Part shown: positions 5,579 to 13,249 of the stretch, piece by piece | How the letters are laid out: every line of letters begins with the position of its first letter | Numbering within the stretch: the stretch's first letter is position 1 | From: Oscillospiraceae bacterium | GTDB lineage: Bacteria; Bacillota; Clostridia; Oscillospirales; Acutalibacteraceae | NCBI GenBank assembly: GCA_902796295.1 | Contig: CADBOL010000098.1 | Span: 1 to 13,370, forward strand | Direction of reading: 5' to 3' | Length of the DNA stretch: 13,370 bases | Made by a program: the position numbers and the translations under genes | Notes under the pieces: generated by a model | The model's database searches: none | Seen by the model: the letters and a program-made list of their open reading frames with translations, nothing else | Told to the model about the DNA's origin: nothing

Positions 5579-7012
5579 ATGAAACTCTCCGAATTGTTAT
5601 CTGATCTGAATATAACCGGAGCATTTGAGGACAGAGAGGTTACCTCAATAACCGACAGCTCCTCGAAAATAGTGCCCGGGTGTATATTCGTATGCATAGA
5701 GGGAAAGCGCTTTGACGGGCATACCAAAGCCCGTGAGGCGATGGAATCGGGAGCCGCGGCGACGGTTGTCTCGCGCGATCTCGGCCTCAGAAATCAGATT
5801 CTTGTTGAGAATACAAGGAGCGCATATACGCTCCTTTGTTCCGCTTTTTACAATCATCCGGAGAGACGCCTGAAACTTATAGGTATAACAGGCACAAACG
5901 GCAAAACCACAACCTCGTTTGTCATTCAGTCTTCACTCGAAGCGCTCGGTCACAAAACCGGCATGATAGGCACAGTCAAGAATATACTCGGCAACGGTGA
6001 GGAAACTCCCGCTTCTCTCACAACCCCCGACCCTTCGGAACTCTTTGCTCTGTTTGACACTATGGTGAAAAACGGCTGTGAATACTGCGTTATGGAGGTA
6101 AGCTCCCAGGCGCTTGACCAGCGCAGAGTCGACGGAATTAAATTCAAGAGCGCCGTATTCACCAATCTCACTCAGGATCATCTCGACTACCACGAGACAT
6201 TTGAGAATTACAGAAGGGCAAAGCATCTTCTGTTTGAAAACGCCGAAACAGGAATATTCAATATTGATGATGAGGCGGCAGACTATATGATGTCGGATAC
6301 CCCCTGCCGCAAAATCACTTACTCGGTAAACCAGGATACAAGCGACTACTCCGCCAAGATAGTCAAGCTCACCGCGTCCGGTGTCAAATATGAGCTTGTC
6401 AGCAACGACAACATAGGCAGAGTGTTTTTCCCGGTTCCCGGTAAATTCAGCATTTACAACTCCATGTCGGCAATAGTCTGTATGCTTGAGCTCGGTATGG
6501 ACTTTGAAAAAACCATCGAGGCGGTTAAAAATTCACACGGAGTGCCCGGCAGGATGGAAGTTGTCCCGACAGATACCCCGTACACGATGATAATAGACTA
6601 TGCCCACACACCCGACAGTCTCAAAAACGCCATAACCGCGCTCAGGGAAGTGACACCCGGCAGGATTATCGCTCTCTTCGGATGCGGCGGCGACAGAGAC
6701 AAAACCAAGAGACCCATAATGGGAGAAATCGGGGCCAATCTTGCGGATACGGCGGTTATCACCTCGGATAATCCCCGCTCCGAAGATCCAAGGGCGATAA
6801 TCGACGATATTCTGGCAGGCGCGAGCAAACGCCACACGGCAAAGCTTATAGTCGAGCCCGACAGAACAAAGGCAATCGCCAAGGCGATGTCTGCCGCCGG
6901 TGAAGGAGATGTGATACTGCTCGCGGGCAAAGGCCACGAGACATATCAGATTCTTTCCGACGGTAAAATCCATTATGACGAAAGAGAGATTATTTCAAGT
7001 CTTTTGAAATAA
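5579..7012 (+). CDS. murE: UDP-MurNAc-tripeptide synthetase MurE, probably meso-diaminopimelate adding, 477 aa
   Basis: Cytoplasmic ATP-dependent ligase that adds the third residue to UDP-MurNAc-L-Ala-D-Glu. The N-terminal UMP-binding domain includes DSSSKIVPGCIFVCIEG. The ATP loop GITGTNGKTTT has Lys109, and TPASLTTPDP and QDHLDYHETFENYRRAK follow. The C-terminal domain holds SDNPRSEDP with DNPR at residues 397-400, the signature of meso-diaminopimelate enzymes, as opposed to the motif of lysine-adding ones. Length is normal (480-500). The start has GAGGAA seven bases upstream and lies 13 bases after the PBP stop. The next gene, murF, carries out the following step in the pathway. Confidence 0.97.
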   Translation: MKLSELLSDLNITGAFEDREVTSITDSSSKIVPGCIFVCIEGKRFDGHTKAREAMESGAAATVVSRDLGLRNQILVENTRSAYTLLCSAFYNHPERRLKLIGITGTNGKTTTSFVIQSSLEALGHKTGMIGTVKNILGNGEETPASLTTPDPSELFALFDTMVKNGCEYCVMEVSSQALDQRRVDGIKFKSAVFTNLTQDHLDYHETFENYRRAKHLLFENAETGIFNIDDEAADYMMSDTPCRKITYSVNQDTSDYSAKIVKLTASGVKYELVSNDNIGRVFFPVPGKFSIYNSMSAIVCMLELGMDFEKTIEAVKNSHGVPGRMEVVPTDTPYTMIIDYAHTPDSLKNAITALREVTPGRIIALFGCGGDRDKTKRPIMGEIGANLADTAVITSDNPRSEDPRAIIDDILAGASKRHTAKLIVEPDRTKAIAKAMSAAGEGDVILLAGKGHETYQILSDGKIHYDEREIISSLLK

Positions 7013-7019
7013 ATACGTT

Positions 7020-8384
7020 ATGATTCCTCTGTCATTCAAAGAAACGGCGCGCGCTGCCGGCTCGGTATCGGCGCTTGAGGGAAAATTCGATACAATATGC
7101 ACCGACACCCGAAAGATTACAGCCGGCTGTCTTTTCATAGCTCTTAAGGGCGAAAACTTTGACGGCAATGAATTTGCCGCGGGTGCAGTCAAAAACGGAG
7201 CCCTGTGCGCCGTGGTTGACAGAGACTGCGGACTCGGTGAAAGACAGATAATTGTTGATGACACAAAGCGGGCCCTGCTTAAAATCGCCGGATATTATAA
7301 AAGTCTCTTTGATATAAAGACTGTCGGCGTAACGGGCTCCGTCGGAAAAACATCCACCAAAGAGATGATTTACACCGTCCTGTCATCAAAATACAAGACG
7401 CTTAAAAACGAGGGAAATCAGAATAACGAAATAGGAGTTCCCCTCACGCTTTTCAATCTTGAAAAATCACACAGGGCAGCCGTCATAGAAATGGGAATGA
7501 ACCATTTCGGCGAAATATCCGGAATCACACAGGCGGTGAAGCCCGATATCGCGGTCATATCCAATATAGGTGTGTCGCATATAGAAAATCTCGGCTCACG
7601 CGAGGGCATACTTAAAGCGAAGCTTGAGATTCTTGAGGGAATGAGTGATAAATCCCCCCTGATTCTCAACGGCGACGACGATATGCTCTCAAAGGCAAAT
7701 ACGGGTGAACATCCCGTAATTTATTATGGTATTGAAAACTCCGCTTGCGCTTTCCGGGCGCAAGAAATTACCTCCACTGATGTTGAAACAGTTTTCACGT
7801 GCTGTTTCAAAGGCGGCGCCGTAAAGGCATGCCTACCCTTTACGGGCCGCCACAACATCTATAATGCACTCTCCGCCGCAGCGGCGGGTTATCTCACGGG
7901 CATAAGCCCGGAAGAATCCTTTGAAGCGCTCAAAGAATATAAAACAACCGGAATGCGTCAGAGAATTGTAAAAAAATACGGCATGACCTTCATCGAGGAT
8001 TGCTACAACGCCAGCCCGGACTCACAGGCGGCGGCGATGTCGGTTCTCGGTAATATGAACTGCGCAAGAAGAATCGCGGTTACCGGCGATATGCTCGAGC
8101 TCGGCAGCTACAGCCGCACGGCTCATGAAGCGGTCGGAGGATATGCGGCGGAAAACGGGATTGACATTCTCTTCACATACGGGGAAAACTCCGTATTTAC
8201 CGCGGATAAAGCGGAGGAAAAAGGGGTTCGCGATGTCAGGCGCTTTGACACTAAGCCGGAGCTCACGGCAGCTCTCGCCGATACTCTTAAAGAGGGCGAC
8301 GCCGTTCTTTTCAAAGCAAGCCGTGGCATGAAACTTGAAGATGTAATAAACGGATTATATGAAATATTAGAGAAACGGGGGTGA
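7020..8384 (+). CDS. murF: UDP-MurNAc-tripeptide:D-Ala-D-Ala ligase MurF, 454 aa
   Basis: ATP-dependent ligase that adds D-Ala-D-Ala to complete the UDP-MurNAc-pentapeptide in the cytoplasm. The N-terminal domain has ICTDTRKITAGCLFIALKGE. The ATP loop reads GVTGSVGKTSTKEM with Lys110. NEGNQNNEIGVPLTL, AVIEMGMNHFGEI and IEDCYNASPDSQAAAM are typical MurF blocks, and the C-terminal half ends with FKASRGMKLEDVI. Length is within the family range (about 450). It begins seven bases after murE without a clear Shine-Dalgarno site, which suggests coupling. Only four bases separate its stop from the ftsW start, where mraY and murD stand in the classical order. Confidence 0.97.
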   Translation: MIPLSFKETARAAGSVSALEGKFDTICTDTRKITAGCLFIALKGENFDGNEFAAGAVKNGALCAVVDRDCGLGERQIIVDDTKRALLKIAGYYKSLFDIKTVGVTGSVGKTSTKEMIYTVLSSKYKTLKNEGNQNNEIGVPLTLFNLEKSHRAAVIEMGMNHFGEISGITQAVKPDIAVISNIGVSHIENLGSREGILKAKLEILEGMSDKSPLILNGDDDMLSKANTGEHPVIYYGIENSACAFRAQEITSTDVETVFTCCFKGGAVKACLPFTGRHNIYNALSAAAAGYLTGISPEESFEALKEYKTTGMRQRIVKKYGMTFIEDCYNASPDSQAAAMSVLGNMNCARRIAVTGDMLELGSYSRTAHEAVGGYAAENGIDILFTYGENSVFTADKAEEKGVRDVRRFDTKPELTAALADTLKEGDAVLFKASRGMKLEDVINGLYEILEKRG

Positions 8385-8388
8385 ACCG

Positions 8389-9618
8389 GTGGAAAGCAGT
8401 CAGAAGCAGAATACAGGGTTACTTCAAAAACTTGTCATTATCTACTATAAATATATAAAGCCCGAATTTCTCCAGATTTTCAGGGGCTTTGGTAATCTTT
8501 CCCCCTTCTTTTCCAAGGGCGGCAGAATGGATAAGACATTTTTTCTCATAGTAACCGGACTGACTGTCTTCGGCCTTGCCACCCATTACTCCGCAAGCTA
8601 TGAAAATTTATGGCAGCTTGTTTTTGCCGTGATAGGCATTTTTGTCATGCTTATTGTGGCTCACGTAAATGTAAATGTTTACAAGGAATTATCCTCGGCG
8701 TTTGTCGCGTTGTGTTTTCTTTTGCTGATTGCGGTTCTTTTCAGGACAGACTACAACGGCACGCACAGACGTCTGTTTTTCTTTCAGCCCTCTGAAATCG
8801 CAAAGATAGCTTTTATAATGTGGATGGCTTATCTTATAGATAAATACAAAAAGAATCATAATTCCGGCAAGCAGTTCTGGGCTTTTCTCATAATCACCGG
8901 AGTATTCGGCGTAATGCTTATACTCGAAAGCCACCTTTCCGGAGCGATTCTCTTTATGGGAATAGGATATGCAATGATGTGGTACGGCGATATGCCTAAA
9001 AGGAATTTTGCTTTTGTCACCGCCGTCATCATTGCCGTGCTTCTGATTGTCGTGTGGAAACCTACGGTACTGCTCAGGGTGCCGGGAATCCACGAATACC
9101 AGATAAACAGAATACTTATCTGGAAAAAAGTTCTCTCAGGCGGAAACTTCACTGCCAAGGAACGGCTCGGAGACGCAAGACAGATTCTTCAGTCTCTTTA
9201 CGGTATCGGCTCGGGCGGTCTCCTTGGAGTGGGATTCGGTCAGTCGGGTCAGAAGGTAAACAATCTTTCCGAAAAGGCAAACGATTTTATCTTTGCCGTG
9301 CTCGCGGAGGAAGGCGGTTTCTTCATCGCGATCCTTATGCTCGCGCTTTTCGGATTTCTCGTTTACAAGGGATTCAAGATAGCCAATAACTCAAGAACCT
9401 ATTACGGCTCACTCCTTGTGCTCGGTATCAGCACGCAGATGGCACTTCAGGTGCTCCTCAATGTGGCGGTTGCCACATCGGTGCTTCCGAATACGGGAAT
9501 CTCGCTCCCGTTTTTCAGCGACGGAGGTACTTCGATGGTATTCTCCCTCGCGAGTATGGGCCTTGTGCTCGGAGTTTCAAAAGACAGCAGAGGTGTAAAA
9601 GATGTTAAAAGCAGATAG
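8389..9618 (+). CDS. ftsW: SEDS-family septal peptidoglycan polymerase FtsW, 409 aa
   Basis: Polytopic membrane glycosyltransferase that polymerises lipid II at the septum with a class B PBP. Roughly ten hydrophobic segments are visible from residue 48 on. Family blocks include THYSASYENL, RRLFFFQPSEIAKIA, ANDFIFAVLAEEGGF and SVLPNTGISLPFFSDGGTS. The last block has Asp378 where most FtsW/RodA/SpoVE proteins have Tyr (FISYGGSS). The chosen start is GTG at 8389, with a GGGGGTGA ribosome site overlapping the murF stop. This gives a 46-residue cytoplasmic extension rich in aromatic and basic residues. An internal ATG at 8527 (MDKTFF, after AAGGGCGG) would give a protein of canonical length. Its 3' end overlaps murG by 17 bases. 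RodA or SpoVE is possible by sequence alone; the dcw context favours FtsW. Confidence 0.92.
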   Translation: MESSQKQNTGLLQKLVIIYYKYIKPEFLQIFRGFGNLSPFFSKGGRMDKTFFLIVTGLTVFGLATHYSASYENLWQLVFAVIGIFVMLIVAHVNVNVYKELSSAFVALCFLLLIAVLFRTDYNGTHRRLFFFQPSEIAKIAFIMWMAYLIDKYKKNHNSGKQFWAFLIITGVFGVMLILESHLSGAILFMGIGYAMMWYGDMPKRNFAFVTAVIIAVLLIVVWKPTVLLRVPGIHEYQINRILIWKKVLSGGNFTAKERLGDARQILQSLYGIGSGGLLGVGFGQSGQKVNNLSEKANDFIFAVLAEEGGFFIAILMLALFGFLVYKGFKIANNSRTYYGSLLVLGISTQMALQVLLNVAVATSVLPNTGISLPFFSDGGTSMVFSLASMGLVLGVSKDSRGVKDVKSR

Positions 9619-10732
9619 AATTCTCATTGCCGCAGGCGGCACGGGCGGTCACATAAACCCCGCTCTCGGAACTGCGGGCTATATAAAAGAAAAGAATCCC
9701 GATGCCGAAATACTCTTTGTCGGCACAAAGGAAAAGATGGAGGCAACCCTTGTACCCAAAGCGGGATTCAACATCGAATTCATCGATATACAGGGCTTTT
9801 ACCGTTCTTTCAAACCCGAAGATATAAAACATAACCTGGTTACGCTTTCAAAGCTCCTGAGATCATCTTCTCAGGCAAAAAAGATCATTAAGAAATTCAA
9901 GCCGGATCTCGTCATAGGATTCGGCGGATATGTCAGCGGACCCGTGCTCAGGATGGCGGCAAAAATGAAGATACCCACCGCTATTCACGAGCAGAATGCA
10001 TTCCCGGGCGTCACAAACAAAGCCCTGGCAAAAAAAGTGGGCAGAGTTATGCTCACGAGCGAAAAAGCGGCGCAGTATATGAAACCCAAAAACCCGGTAA
10101 CTGTCACCGGGCTTCCGATAAGAGGAGACATTCTCTCGGCAGACGCAGAGGAATGCAGGAAAAATCTCAATCTCGGCGGTCTTCCTCTCATCCTTTCGAT
10201 GGGCGGCTCACTCGGCGCAAAGCCGGTCAATGACGCGGTATTCGGAATGATTTGCGCCAAAGCAAACGATAATGACTGTGTGTTTCTTCACGCCACCGGC
10301 AAAAACGGAACGGATTTCACCGGCAGACTTGAAGAAGCGGGCGTTGATCTCTCCAATCACGATAACATAAGGATTACGGAGTATATAGATATACCTAAAT
10401 GTCTGCCAGCCGCGGATCTCGTTATCTGCAGGTCCGGCGCAAGCACTCTCAGCGAGCTTCAGGCAACAGGCAAGGGCTCCATACTTATCCCCTCGCCCTA
10501 TGTTGCGGAAAACCATCAGTATCATAACGCAATGGCTCTTGTCAATAACGGAGCGGCGCTGATAATAGAAGAAAAAGACCTCACTCCCGAAAAGCTGACC
10601 GAAACCGTAAACTCTCTCCTGGCTGACAGGGAAAAGCTTTCACAGCTCGGTAAAAACGCAAGGGATATGGCGGTGATTGACGCCACGGAGCGTATCTACA
10701 ACACGCTGTGCGGGCTCATAGACGGTAAATAA
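9602..10732 (+). CDS. murG: UDP-GlcNAc:undecaprenyl-PP-MurNAc-pentapeptide GlcNAc transferase MurG, 376 aa
   Basis: Peripheral inner-face membrane enzyme that makes lipid II from lipid I. The N-terminal Rossmann domain opens with IAAGGTGGHINPALG (glycine loop at 12-16) and has a second glycine motif GFGGYVSGPV and HEQNAFPGVTNKALAK. The C-terminal domain has SMGGSLGAKPVN for the nucleotide phosphates and ICRSGASTLSELQATGKGSI, followed by PSPYVAENHQYHNA, for UDP-GlcNAc. Length is typical (about 355-375). The ATG lies inside the end of ftsW, with AGAGGTG as ribosome site, so the two are translationally linked. Its substrate maker, MraY, is not in the window. Confidence 0.97.
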   Translation: MLKADRILIAAGGTGGHINPALGTAGYIKEKNPDAEILFVGTKEKMEATLVPKAGFNIEFIDIQGFYRSFKPEDIKHNLVTLSKLLRSSSQAKKIIKKFKPDLVIGFGGYVSGPVLRMAAKMKIPTAIHEQNAFPGVTNKALAKKVGRVMLTSEKAAQYMKPKNPVTVTGLPIRGDILSADAEECRKNLNLGGLPLILSMGGSLGAKPVNDAVFGMICAKANDNDCVFLHATGKNGTDFTGRLEEAGVDLSNHDNIRITEYIDIPKCLPAADLVICRSGASTLSELQATGKGSILIPSPYVAENHQYHNAMALVNNGAALIIEEKDLTPEKLTETVNSLLADREKLSQLGKNARDMAVIDATERIYNTLCGLIDGK

Positions 10733-10733
10733 T

Positions 10734-11681
10734 ATGAGCAAATCATCCGGAAAAACCAAAGCGGAAATAAAAAGAATCAGAAAAAGAAGAAAAATGATTG
10801 TGGGCGGCGTGATTTTTGCCATGGCGGCAATAATCGCGCTGACTGTGCTTGCTTTCATTTTCTGCAGAGTTGAAACAATCTCGATAAAAGGCGAAACACC
10901 GTATTCTCAGGATGAAATCAGAAACATGCTCTCTCAGTCCGCAGGCAGAAGCATGTTTACAGTTGACACCGAAGGGCTCGCGGAATATGTGGAGACGGTA
11001 CTCCCCTACACAGACAATGTAACAATCACAAAAAAGTTTCCCAAAACCCTGAGCGTAAAAGCGGAAACGGCAAAAAAGACATTTGCCGTCGAGCTATCGG
11101 GCAGAGTTTTTGCAGTCACAAACGAAGACCTCAAAATGCTTGAAGCGGCATCGGCTGTGCCTTCGGGCGTAATACCGGTTGAATGCAGCGGAATAGCAAC
11201 CTATGAGATGGGAAAGCCCCTGAATTTCAGCGCCAAGGTCGGCGAGGACCCGACAAAGACGGTGCTCACGGAAATATATGCCTCGGCCGAAAATGAAGAA
11301 TTCAAAAACATATCCGTTATAAATGTCTCCGATCTTAACGCCATATACTTTATATATGACGGCAGAATTCTCGTAAGACTCGGCGACACCGGCAACATTT
11401 CAAAAAAGATATCGCTTGCCAAAAAATCCATTGATGAAGAAAATAAGCTCTCCCCCGCTCAGTACGGCGTACTTGACCTGAGCATAAGCAAAAAAGCCGT
11501 CTTTTCACCCGATGACATGGAAGACATTCCGGAGATAACAGCATTCCTCGAAAAGGCTGATGAAATAATCGCTCCTCCCGAAACCGCAACCGGAAGCGAC
11601 GCGCAGGAAAACCCCGACTCTGCCGCTACCGGTACATCCGCGCAGGAAGAAGCATCAATAACGGATACAAATCCCGCCTGA
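10734..11681 (+). CDS. ftsQ: Cell division protein FtsQ/DivIB, 315 aa
   Basis: Bitopic divisome protein that, in the family, forms a complex with FtsL and FtsB/DivIC. A very basic cytoplasmic tail (EIKRIRKRRK, residues 11-20) precedes one membrane helix at about 22-44. A POTRA domain begins at VETISIKGETPYSQDEI and runs to about residue 115, with the familiar VTITKKFPKTLSVKAE. The beta domain that follows ends around residue 280. The last 35 residues are a low-complexity acidic, Ala/Thr/Ser-rich tail, as is common in DivIB. The ATG is one base after the murG stop and has no good Shine-Dalgarno site, so coupling is likely. It is the last gene before the ftsZ leader; ftsA is absent. Low family identity means the call rests on topology, POTRA features and context. 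Confidence 0.9.
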   Translation: MSKSSGKTKAEIKRIRKRRKMIVGGVIFAMAAIIALTVLAFIFCRVETISIKGETPYSQDEIRNMLSQSAGRSMFTVDTEGLAEYVETVLPYTDNVTITKKFPKTLSVKAETAKKTFAVELSGRVFAVTNEDLKMLEAASAVPSGVIPVECSGIATYEMGKPLNFSAKVGEDPTKTVLTEIYASAENEEFKNISVINVSDLNAIYFIYDGRILVRLGDTGNISKKISLAKKSIDEENKLSPAQYGVLDLSISKKAVFSPDDMEDIPEITAFLEKADEIIAPPETATGSDAQENPDSAATGTSAQEEASITDTNPA

Positions 11682-11735
11682 TTTTTGCCGGATATTTATG
11701 AAATAATACAAAAAACAAATTTTTGAAAATTTATA

Positions 11736-11764
11736 TTGTATTTTCATTTTCGTTATGATATTAT
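11736..11764 (+). promoter_or_regulatory. Sigma-A promoter of ftsZ
   Basis: TTGTAT (11736-11741), 17-base spacer, TATTAT (11759-11764) with an upstream TG (TATGATATTAT, the same 11 bases as at the rpsT promoter). Transcription would begin near 11771, leaving a leader of about 55 bases with GGAGG eight bases before the ATG. A second TATAAT at 11775-11780 lacks a good -35. No terminator is seen after ftsQ, so read-through from the operon probably adds to expression. Confidence 0.75.
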
Positions 11765-11826
11765 AAGGTAGTATTATAATCTTTGGAGATATATCTATTT
11801 GTACATATTTCTTGGAGGTAAGATAA

Positions 11827-13056
11827 ATGGCGTTTGAAATTGACAACGAATACGAGAGTGCCGTTCAGATTAAAGTTATAGGCGTAGGCGGCGGCGGCGG
11901 AAACGCTGTCAACAGGATGATTGAAAGAGGTATTCAGGGAGCTGAATTCATAGCTGTCAATACCGATAAGCAGGTGCTTTCAAAGTCACAGGCTACACAT
12001 AAAATTCAGATAGGAGAAAAGACCACCCACGGTCAGGGCGCAGGCGGCAGAAGCGAAATCGGCGCAGCAGCAGCCGAAGAGAGCAGAGAAGCCATAGAGT
12101 CCGCCATCAAGGGCACCGATATGGTCTTTGTCACCACAGGTATGGGCGGCGGCACCGGCACAGGCGCGGCTCCCATCATTGCAGAGATTGCCAAAGAGCA
12201 GGGCGCTCTGACAATAGGCGTTGTCACAAAGCCCTTCAACTGGGAAGGCAAGAGAAGGATGAAAGAAGCTCTTGACGGCATCGACAAGCTCGTCAAGAAT
12301 GTTGACTCTCTCATCGTTATCCCCAACCAGAAGCTCCTTCACGGCGGCAATAAAACAACCATGGCTGTCAACGCTTTCGCAACAGCCGATGAAGTCCTTC
12401 TTCAGGGCGTCAAGAGCATCTCGGAGCTCATCACCGTTCCCGGCTTCATCAACCTTGACTTTGCCGATGTAACAAGCGTTATGAAAGACGCCGGCTACGC
12501 TCATATGGGTGTAGGCTCCGCAAAGGGCAAAGACAAAGCCGTTGCAGCAGCAAACCAAGCTATTTCAAGCCCGCTTCTTGAAACATCAATAGCAGGCGCA
12601 AAGGGAATCATCATTTCCTTTGTAGCTTCGGAAGATATCGACATCGAAGAGATTGAAAACGCGGCCGAGATTATCACTCAGAGCGCCGCAGAAGACGCAA
12701 ACATCACCTGGGGTATCGTATTTAATCCCGATCTTGATGACGAGCTCGTTATTACGGTAATCGCCACAGGATTTGACAATGACAAAAACGATCCCAAGTC
12801 CGCATCTGTCAATCCCTTCTATACCGCTTCAAAGGCAACTCCGGTTGATTTCACGAAGCCTTCGGCTCCCAAGAAGGGCGGCTCCAATCCTTCGATTCCC
12901 ACCTTCAATCCGGAGGATGAAATTTCTTCCTCATCAGCCCCCGCTGCTCCCTCAATCCCCAAGGCAGGCAAGCCCGCAGCTCCCGCAGCCGATGAAGAAA
13001 ACTTTGATGAGAATGAATTCTACAACCTCATCAATGATATAATCAAAAAAGACTGA
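11827..13056 (+). CDS. ftsZ: Cell division GTPase FtsZ with atypical C-terminus, 409 aa
   Basis: Tubulin-like GTPase that polymerises into the Z-ring at mid-cell. The Rossmann start is [15 protein letters not shown], the tubulin signature GMGGGTGTG is at residues 105-113, and [11 protein letters not shown] and the T7 loop [20 protein letters not shown] follow. So GTP binding and activation residues look intact. The loop that usually reads GLGAGANP is GQGAGGRS here. After the globular core (to about 318) comes a Pro/Ala/Ser-rich linker of about 70 residues. The protein ends in [15 protein letters not shown] and lacks the conserved tail of the DIPxFLR type that binds FtsA, SepF or ZipA in other bacteria. 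No ftsA is next to it. It has its own promoter and a strong terminator. Confidence 0.97.
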   Translation: MAFEIDNEYESAVQIKVIGVGGGGGNAVNRMIERGIQGAEFIAVNTDKQVLSKSQATHKIQIGEKTTHGQGAGGRSEIGAAAAEESREAIESAIKGTDMVFVTTGMGGGTGTGAAPIIAEIAKEQGALTIGVVTKPFNWEGKRRMKEALDGIDKLVKNVDSLIVIPNQKLLHGGNKTTMAVNAFATADEVLLQGVKSISELITVPGFINLDFADVTSVMKDAGYAHMGVGSAKGKDKAVAAANQAISSPLLETSIAGAKGIIISFVASEDIDIEEIENAAEIITQSAAEDANITWGIVFNPDLDDELVITVIATGFDNDKNDPKSASVNPFYTASKATPVDFTKPSAPKKGGSNPSIPTFNPEDEISSSSAPAAPSIPKAGKPAAPAADEENFDENEFYNLINDIIKKD

Positions 13057-13070
13057 TAATTCAGGATATC

Positions 13071-13098
13071 AAAACGCCGCCCGGATGGGCGGCGTTTT
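13071..13098 (+). terminator. Terminator of ftsZ
   Basis: Perfect 12-bp stem (13071-13082 with 13087-13098), GC-rich core CGCCGCCC, loop GGAT. It is flanked by four A and four T residues that belong to the stem ends. It starts 14 bases after the ftsZ stop. The T-run is short, but the stem is very stable. Confidence 0.88.
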
Positions 13099-13101
13099 AA
13101 A

Positions 13102-13129
13102 TTAGCAGTTAGCAATGAGCAGTTAGCAG
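13102..13129. repeat. Four tandem heptamers, consensus TTAGCAR
   Basis: TTAGCAG, TTAGCAA, TGAGCAG and TTAGCAG follow each other without spacers, three bases after the terminator stem. The same tract can be read as a 14-base direct repeat (13104-13117 and 13118-13131). Comparable heptamer tracts are scattered through the intergenic regions of many bacteria; their function is not known. Confidence 0.8.
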
Positions 13130-13206
13130 TTGATATCCGCTTACCTCCGGATTATATTATTCAATCGAATCATAATAAACGAAGATTTCTTTTCGAGATT
13201 CCGGGT

Positions 13207-13236
13207 AAAAAGCTACGCCGTGCAAAAGCACGGCGT
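13207..13236 (-). terminator. Terminator of the partial right-edge gene
   Basis: Nine-bp perfect stem (13215-13223 with 13228-13236) around AAAA. On the minus strand it is followed, after three bases, by five T residues (13211 down to 13207). It lies 14 bases after the stop codon of the partial leftward gene. Confidence 0.88.
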
Positions 13237-13249
13237 TAATCATTTTATC

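Noticed and set aside
6533..6973. Long antisense open frames opposite murE (also 6598-6930)
   Set aside because: Both are shadows of the conserved MurE C-terminal domain on the other strand, with no supporting signals.
8371..8400. Remnant of mraY or murD at the murF-ftsW junction
   Set aside because: Only four bases lie between the two genes, and no reading frame nearby shows MraY or MurD residues.
8610..9598. Open frames overlapping ftsW on both strands
   Set aside because: ftsW shows continuous SEDS family conservation and membrane helices through the whole stretch; the alternatives show none.
11705..11726. CAAAAA/TTTTTG inverted repeat after ftsQ as a terminator
   Set aside because: The stem is almost only A-T pairs and too weak to stop transcription; it appears to be chance in AT-rich promoter DNA.
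11986..12558. 190-codon open frame antisense to ftsZ
   Set aside because: It lies wholly opposite conserved FtsZ coding sequence. The Cys/Ala/Gly-rich product is what the complement of this codon usage gives, and it has no promoter or ribosome site.
13102..13131. Short CRISPR-like array
   Set aside because: The units are seven bases and contiguous, with no spacers and no cas genes nearby.
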